Assembly (NCBI GenBank): GCA_022559845.1
Contig: CM040128.1
Location: 272,000,698-272,064,697 of the forward strand
Reading direction: 5' to 3'
DNA from: Amorphophallus konjac
Lineage: Eukaryota; Streptophyta; Magnoliopsida; Alismatales; Araceae
DNA: 64,000 bases
In this document: positions 58,058 to 64,000 of the stretch, piece after piece
How the letters are laid out: every line of letters starts with the position of its first letter
Position numbering within the stretch: position 1 is the first letter of the stretch
Position numbers and translations under genes: made by a program
The notes under the pieces: generated by a model
Databases searched by the model: none
The model's input: only the letters and a program-made list of their open reading frames with translations
Told to the model about the DNA's origin: nothing

Positions 58058-59319
58058 TTGTGATCGGCGGCGAAGAACAGGGACGAGAAGCCGGCGGCGG
58101 CGGATGCGTCGGGTGGTTCTTCCGCCAAGAGGTCTGCTATCCCTGGATTTTTTTTATTTGGTTTTTTTGGAGTTTCGTTTCTTTGATTAGTTTTGTTGCG
58201 TGCATAAGGGGAGTGCATGGTCCCGCTTGATTAATAAGATAAGATTGTCAGAGGTTTGAGGTGCGGAAGAAGTGCTTAGCACGTTTCTTTGGCAGGTTGC
58301 TGTCAGTCTCTGACTAAATCGTACGTGCGTCATACTGGAATTGGAAGCTAGTAACATATATTCTGATCAATGAAGGTGTGAATAGAAAAATGGGAATTGC
58401 TTGCACGACCGGATTTTTATTGCTATAAGAATGGTTAACGTTCTTCACCTTTCTTTCTTGTTCTTTTCCTCCCGGAAGGGTTCTGTAATTCTAATGCCTG
58501 CTCTTGAAGTCTACTTTTCTCATCTCTTGGAGACATGATGATAGATATAGAGATGTTTAGATATTGGATACCTGCTGGAATATTGCTGCAAATTATGAAA
58601 TGTACCCCTCCGTTAAATTATAGTAATATAGATGATTAGACATTGGATTGTTATGAACTTCACATGCTTAGCCATTAACTTAAGATTGCTAAATTTTGCT
58701 CCTCGGTTTAGTATAAATTTGTACCACAAGCACTCAACCTACCATAAGCATTCGACTCAACTCTCAAAAGGTTTGCAGGGATGCCACTGCTCTGTTTATA
58801 CAGAAGCTCGTTGTTAATTCTATTCTGCCGTTTGATATAGTCCTACTGAAAGGCGAAAGCACCCCTAATAGCTCCACAAATGGCATTATGTGCATGGAGA
58901 GCGATCATGTCAAGCTTTACTCATTGGTGTCTGATTTATTGAGGAGTTATCATCAAGTGTGTCGGCATTATTTGTAGACTTAAATGACACAATTCCATGA
59001 TGATTGCTTTGTGTAGATCCAATTAAACTGTCAATGTGTGATGATTGCTTTGTAGATTCAAACAGACTGGTTTTATATGCATCAACGCATGGGAGTATGC
59101 TATCCATTCTGAACCAGTTAAACTTCCCTATCACTTTGGATCGATCATCATTATCCCTTCTTTCTGACTACACGGATTAACTATTGGTTTTCCAATATTT
59201 TGGTTTGCTATTTATCAATGAGTAATTCAATGCGATTTAGCTCCACCACTGTTTCCCAATGATGATGCGAAGGTGATTCTGATCATCTGAGGCATTTCAG
59301 TATGGGCTGCTGTTACTAT
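58058..59319. other. Captured sequence inserted in a satellite monomer
   Basis: 1262 bp of non-satellite sequence interrupt one monomer and are flanked by the 13-mer ATTCCAATACGAC on both sides (58045-58057 and 59320-59332). The left part has GC-rich coding-like sequence (plus-strand KNRDEKPAAADASGG). The right part, 58905-59165, has a minus-strand frame ending in a stop (RMDSILPCVDAYKTSLFE, HIDSLIGSTQSNHHG) that looks like a host C-terminal exon. I cannot name either source gene. Confidence 0.65.
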
Positions 59320-60859
59320 ATTCCAATACGACCGGGGAGATGAAAGTGACTTGTCAGAACTGACGGAATCCAAATCGGATGCCCGGTTTGAGCTCGGCGC
59401 TCAAACTTCATTTTTAAAATACACTTAGTTCAAATGAACTGTTAGGACGGGTCCGGGGGTCTAAAATTCGAAATACCGGTCGGATGGCCGTGCCGATCAT
59501 TCCAATACGACCGGGGAGATGAAAGTGACTTGTCAGAACTGACGGAATCCAAATCGGATGCCCGGTTTGAGCTCGGCGCTCAAACTTCATTTTTAAAATA
59601 CACTTAGTTCAAATGAACTGTTAGGACGGGGCATTTGGTTCTAAAATCTGAAATACCGGTCGGATGGCCGTGCCGATCATTCCAATACGACCGGGGATAT
59701 GAAAGTGACTTGTCAGAACTGACGGAATCCAAATCGGATGCCCGGTTTGAGCTCGGCGCTCAAACTTCATTTTTAAAATACACTTAGTTCAAATGAACTG
59801 TTAGGACGGGGCATTTGGTTCTAAAATCTGAAATACCGGTCGGATGGCCGTGCCGATCATTCCAATACGACCGGGGATATGAAAGTGACTTGTCAGAACT
59901 GACGGAATCCAAATCGGATGCCCGGTTTGAGCTCGGCGCTCAAACTTCATTTTTAAAATACACTTAGTTCAAATGAACTGTTAGGACGGGTCCGGGGGTC
60001 TAAAATTCGAAATACCGGTCGGATGGCCGTGCCGATCATTCCAATACGACCGGGGAGATGAAAGTGACTTGTCAGAACTGACGGAATCCAAATCGGATGC
60101 CCGGTTTGAGCTCGGCGCTCAAACTTCATTTTTAAAATACACTTAGTTCAAATGAACTGTTAGGACGGGGCATTTGGTTCTAAAATCTGAAATACCGGTC
60201 GGATGGTCGTGCCGATCATTCCAATACGACCGGGGAGATGAAAGTGACTTGTCAGAACTGACGGAATCCAAATCGGATGCCCGGTTTGAGCTCGGCGCTC
60301 AAACTTCATTTTTAAAATACACTTAGTTCAAATGAACTGTTAGGACGGGTCCGGGGGTCTAAAATTCGAAATACCGGTCGGATGGCCGTGCCGATCATTC
60401 CAATACGACCGGGGAGATGAAAGTGACTTGTCAGAACTGACGGAATCCAAATCGGATGCCCGGTTTGAGCTCGGCGCTCAAACTTCATTTTTAAAATACA
60501 CTTAGTTCAAATAAACTGTTAGGACGGGGCATTTGGTTCTAAAATCTGAAATACCGGTCGGATGGCCGTGCCGATCATTCCAATACGACCGGGGAGATGA
60601 AAGTGACTTGTCAGAACTGACGGAATCCAAATCGGATGCCCGGTTTGAGCTCGGCGCTCAAACTTCATTTTTAAAATACACTTAGTTCAAATGAACTGTT
60701 AGGACGGGTCCGGGGGTCTAAAATTTGAAATACCGGTCGGATGGCCGTGCCGATCATTCCAATACGACCGGGGAGATGAAAGTGACTTGTCAGAACTGAC
60801 GGAATCCAAATCGGATGCCCGGTTTGAGCTCGGCGCTCAAACTTCATTTTTAAAATACA
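59320..60859 (+). repeat. ~179-bp satellite of CACTA-2, about 9 copies
   Basis: The same satellite family as 9790-18225, with the same palindromes (GTCAGAACTGAC; TTTGAGC/GCTCAAA). Two junction variants, TCCGGGGGTCTAAAATTCG (A) and GCATTTGGTTCTAAAATCTG (B), run A B B A B A B A, a dimeric higher-order pattern. A partial monomer lies at 58009-58057. Confidence 0.95.
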
Positions 60860-61025
60860 AGATGAAATTTGAACTTATATTGTGTGTGTGTATTTATATA
60901 TATGAAAATGAGCTGGCTTAAACTATTGGCATACTCTTGTTAATGCTTGATTTCTTTATTAAGTCTTGTTAATGCTTGATTTCTTTATTAAGGATTTGAT
61001 TATAATTTTTTTAAATGATATACAG

Positions 61026-61118
61026 GATCATCCGTCGCGAGATGTTGGACGAGACGACGACCAGGATGATGTTGGACGAGACGACGACCAGGATGAGACA
61101 TATGTGGAGGATTTGTGA
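61026..61118 (+). pseudogene. Last exon of the Transposase_24-type gene in CACTA-2
   Basis: After an acceptor (ATATACAG), a 93-nt acidic frame with an internal repeat (DVGRDDDQD twice) ends at TGA 61116-61118. It has the same length and phase as the last exon of the CACTA-1 gene (18353-18445) and also follows the satellite. The rest of the gene is missing, so it is a remnant. Confidence 0.8.
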
Positions 61119-61848
61119 TTTTATTTTAGTTGTGTATGTTGTCATTTTATTATTATGGATGTATGATTAATTTGTGATTTTATTTTAATTGTGTGTAATT
61201 TGAGGTTCGTGGAGATTGTGATCCGTGTAGTTGATTTATTATTGTTTTATGAAATTGTTATTTATCAGGTGTTTGTATGTGATGAATTTGAGATTTGTCG
61301 ATATTGTTGTCTGTGTAGTTGATTTTATATTTATGTTATGAATTTGTTATTTATCAGGTAATTTATTTATCAGTTTAAATAAATTTTTAAAAAAAAAATA
61401 ATGCAAAATTAGCGACCGCATGGAGACTGAATTGCGACCGAATAGCGACTATACGTTATATTTCTTTTATTAAATAATTATACTTGGCGACCGATTGGCG
61501 ACCGAATTGAGACCGAATAAATCCGATAGGTTAATTTTATTTTTAAAAATACAACATAATTAGAGACCGAATAGCGACCGAATTGAGACCGACTTAATTA
61601 GCGACCGATCAGGCGACCGATTATAATCGGTCTCTGCTAACGACTGATACTGCGACCGAATTATGTCGGTCGCTATATAGCGACCAGTATATAGCGACCG
61701 ACATATTCGGTCGCTAGATAGTCTCTGTTCGGTCGCAATGCAGATTTGCGACCGATCTAAGACTGAATAGCGACCGCTAGGTCGGTCGCTATCCGCGATT
61801 TTTCTTGTAGTGTAGGACTTACATTGCATACGTCTCTCTTAAACACGT

Positions 61849-62290
61849 TCACTTGAATAGGCAAATGACAAATAGTACAAATATGACACAATACATCAGT
61901 AATTTTAAGTTTTTCAATTGCAACTCTATCCTTTCTAATTTCTTTGTCATGCATTCTTCCATCGCCTTCAGTTGATATTTGACATCCACAACATTATAGG
62001 TAGTATCATCAACCCACTCAAAGAAACCGCAATCCCCGTCAGTATTTGCATACGGACAACAATAGAAACGCTTGCCTTTCGACCTCTCACGATTTGAGAC
62101 GTAAACCCGACAATTACCCCTTCTACAGTTGCATTCCATCGGCGGCACATGAGATGAGACGACAGCTCCTCGAGACAACTGCATTCCACTAACATTTGAT
62201 GACTGCATACGACACGAACAAGTTATTATCACTGTAAACATAGATGTGGAGAATAATATAGCCATCAAAATAGCATACCATTTCAGACAT
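61849..62290 (-). CDS. GRF-type zinc-finger membrane protein of the MULE
   Basis: My model has exon 1 62290-62279 (MSEM) and exon 2 62202-61849, joined in phase 0 (donor GTATGC, acceptor TATGCAG), 121 residues. It contains a GRF zinc finger (CNCRRGNCRVYVSNRERSKG, then FYCCPYANTDGDCGFFEWVD), a short coiled coil (EECMTKKLERIELQLKNLK) and a C-terminal hydrophobic segment (LLMYCVIFVLFVICLFK). GRF fingers bind nucleic acids; this GRF plus coil plus tail-anchor form is common among plant transposon-associated proteins. It is convergent with the transposase, the arrangement of mudrA and mudrB in MuDR, though it is not recognisably MURB. CACTA-2 inserted 33 bp past its stop. A longer unspliced frame exists from 62496, but the intron model gives a compact start. 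Confidence 0.75.
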
Positions 62291-62624
62291 GGGGAGAATA
62301 ACAAGGGTCGATTTGTCGTGTTGGGCGTGATGGCAAGGGCCGGCGGTGGTCGGTGGGCCGTCGGCGGTAGGCCGTCACCGTCGACCGGTGGGGCTTCTGC
62401 GGCTGGGGCCTTGCGGTGGGGCGTCTGCGGCGGCCGGTGGGGGTAGTCCGCAGCTTGCAACCGCGGTGGGGCGTCTGCGGGGGTGAAGGGTTTCACTGGG
62501 AAAGGGTCATGAGTAAGGGTAGTTTAGGATTTTCAACTTTTTTTAACGGAAGGATGGAATATTCCATCGAATATCCAATTATTTTAACGTCGGTGAACTA
62601 CACGGACCTTTCTGTAAGAGTTAC

Positions 62625-62714
62625 ATGATTTTAAGGACTTTTTAAACAATAGAGAGATTGTAGGGACTAAAAAGTAATTCGTCATATTTGTAGGGACTAA
62701 TATGTAAAAAATCC
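62625..62714 (-). repeat. Right terminal inverted repeat of the MULE
   Basis: Inverse of 47602-47690 and followed by the target duplicate TTCTTTTTT. The GC-rich 62300-62520 stretch before it should be the promoter side of the GRF-finger gene. Confidence 0.92.
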
Positions 62715-62723
62715 TTCTTTTTT

Positions 62724-62929
62724 TCACGCAGCAGGGCCGCGGGAGACGTCATCGTCGATGTCACTGTCGCCCCTCCACCCCGCGGATATCCACCCTCTTG
62801 TAAAAATATCTTTGTATAAATTTAATGTTTTAATTTATAATAAAATAAATAATAATTTATCTTAATAATTAAAGATTACATATTTAACCATAATTTAAGT
62901 CTCCGTATATATATATGAGATAAAATGAA
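62724..62929. other. Right flank of the MULE
   Basis: A short GC-rich stretch (GCAGCAGGGCCGCGGGAGAC) to 62800, then AT-rich. It may continue the GC-rich sequence interrupted at 47592. No gene. Confidence 0.35.
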
Positions 62930-63370
62930 AAGAATATCAGTTAAAGTTCACAAAATATTTAATAGACGATATACCATCTACACAAGTAGCGACAAAAACT
63001 TATAGTCAGAATTAATCGACTAAGTCTTGAAACATAGGCAAAAAGACCTTTTGACATATAGGCAGAATATCTGTTTTATCGCAGCTACCAAGCATGTAGG
63101 CGATAAGGTCTTCTAAACAGATAGGTGAAACATTTGTTATCTCATAAATATGAAAGAGTTAGGCGGAAAGACCTCTTGCTATGTCAAGAATACAAGATAG
63201 ATAGGTGGAATTTCTATTATGTCAAAGATATAAAGTAGGTAGGCGAAAATGACTTCTACTATCTTAGAAATAGAAAGGAGTTAGGTGGCAAGACCTCCTG
63301 CTATGTCAAGAAGATAAAATAGAAAGACGTAGATAGACGATACTACGCCTACTTTAGGAAAACGACAAAA
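62930..63370. repeat. Degenerate ~60/122-bp tandem repeat
   Basis: AGTTAGGCGGAAAGACCTC and TTGCTATGTCAAGAA at 63158 recur in near form 122 bp later at 63280; weaker half-units (ATAGGTGGAA..., GTAGGCGAAAA...) lie between. No coding. Confidence 0.75.
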
Positions 63371-64000
63371 GTTAGAAAGTCGAGAACACTTGTTGATAGG
63401 TGATTTTACACCTATCTTAACTAAAACAACATATGTGTATACCTTTTAACTCTCACTATTTAAGTGACATGTGTTCTCACATGATTGTGTGATAATTGAC
63501 AGCTTAGGGCACATGTGCCTTGGTTAAGACAAGTGTATATCGTTGTCGGGTGTAGTGCCCGTGTCGGGTAGCTAGACACGACCGTGTTGTGAGTTGCAGA
63601 GGCACGGACTCTAGCCAGTGCCAAGGTGAGGGGTGTGTGTGTCTCTTGCCCCATTCGAGGACAAAGTGTGGGCCGCACGGGCGTTGGGCCGCACGCGCGT
63701 GAGACTTGGCGTAGTATAAGACATCAGTGGATGCATCTGGCCTAGTTATGTATATGAGTGACGGCCCCTATGCCGATTATGGTTGAGCTTACCGACAGTG
63801 TTGTCATGACCTTTTCGACATATTGGATTGAGTCTCCACGATGTAGAGGTCGTAGCTTTCTTCCTGATTTGAGACCGAGATTTCCCGACATCGAGGTTGT
63901 GATCCTCTTGAGGGTAGAGGTTATACTCTTGACCGCGTGGTCTTAGTTGTGCCTTCCGTTAGCGAGGATGGGCCCTCACGACAGCGGTGTCGTGATTTTT
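63371..64000. other. Unassigned sequence to the window end
   Basis: Includes CCCATTCGAGGACAAAGTG and repeated CGACATTGAG/GTAGAGGTCGTAG-like pieces, in the style of retroelement spacer or LTR DNA. I recognise no gene and see no clear element border. Confidence 0.3.

Larger units (their letters stand above)
54372..61815 (+). mobile_element. Non-autonomous CACTA element CACTA-2, nested in the MULE
   Basis: The left end CACTACAAGAAAAGTGG starts at 54375 and the right end TTTTTCTTGTAGTG ends at 61812; both are flanked by TAG (54372-54374 and 61813-61815), the 3-bp target duplication of CACTA elements. Subterminal GCGACCGAAT/GAGACCGA motifs crowd both ends (54397-54640 and 61405-61800). It shares a layout with CACTA-1 (G-rich 5' region, hairpin leader, transposase start, satellite, 93-nt last exon) but lacks nearly all the coding sequence and carries captured host sequence. 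It must depend on another element to move. Confidence 0.95.
47593..62723 (+). mobile_element. Mutator-like element (MULE) with 9-bp target duplication
   Basis: The terminal inverted repeats are at 47602-47690 and 62625-62714: both run inward through TATTAGTCCCTACAAATATG, ACGAATTA, TTTTTAGTCCCTACAATC and TCTCTATTGTTTAAAAAGTC with few differences. Both ends are flanked by TTCTTTTTT (47593-47601 and 62715-62723), an exact 9-bp target duplication as Mutator makes. Inside are a MURA transposase (plus), a retroelement-like ORF, a nested CACTA element and a GRF-zinc-finger gene (minus). Without CACTA-2 the element would be about 7.7 kb. Confidence 0.93.

Noticed and set aside
1..64000. tRNA or rRNA genes
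   Set aside because: Scanning for B-box-like GGTTCGAATCC and cloverleaf ends found no convincing candidate.

Overview
This is a transposon-dominated window of a plant nuclear genome. Spliceosomal introns, CACTA, Mutator-like, copia and gypsy elements, hAT-type MITEs and a CCT-domain flowering-regulator gene all point to an angiosperm. The very GC-rich receptor-kinase gene and the GHD7-like gene suggest a monocot, probably a commelinid; that taxonomic step is inference. Only two genes look like host genes: a GHD7-like CCT gene (minus strand, 19857-22617) and a PXY/TDR-type LRR receptor kinase (plus strand, 42369-45632).

Layout. 1-19261 is most of a CACTA (En/Spm) element, 'CACTA-1', whose 5' end lies before the window. 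It carries two plus-strand genes: a TNP2-type transposase (2523-6912, one homopolymer frameshift) and a Transposase_24-type second gene (7038-18445, 16 exons in my model, all phases consistent). Both genes have tandem arrays tied to their intron structure: a 22-bp array in one intron of the transposase, a 123-bp unit in the second gene that is a complete exon plus intron, and an 8.4-kb, ~47-copy, ~179-bp satellite filling its last intron. 19262-23781 holds the GHD7-like gene with a hAT-type MITE in its intron. 23782-28200 is a decayed CACTA element whose 3' end is tandemly duplicated. 29446-34075 holds a truncated copia element with a probable 3' LTR, then a decayed chromodomain-type gypsy element. 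34080-39900 is intergenic sequence with MITEs, a decayed gag-like ORF and a long inverted repeat. 40-45.7 kb is the PXY-like gene with a chain of overlapping upstream ORFs.

47602-62714 is a Mutator-like element with long terminal inverted repeats and an exact 9-bp target duplication. It carries a MURA-type transposase (DDE, SWIM, CCHC) and, convergent to it, a small GRF-zinc-finger membrane protein gene. A second CACTA element, 'CACTA-2' (54375-61812, 3-bp target duplication TAG), is nested inside it. CACTA-2 is an internally deleted relative of CACTA-1: it keeps the G-rich 5' region, the hairpin leader, the first codons of the transposase, a 9-copy version of the same satellite and the same 93-nt last exon. 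It has also captured exons of an RLCK-VII (PBS1-like) kinase gene and other host-like sequence.

The most unusual signals are four. (1) Two inverted-repeat helices upstream of the CACTA transposase are conserved between both elements with compensatory base changes, a signature of RNA structure. (2) A microsatellite-like expansion of a whole symmetrical exon with its splice sites. (3) A satellite array kept in the same intron by two diverged elements. (4) Overlapping ATGA-linked uORFs leading exactly to the PXY start codon.
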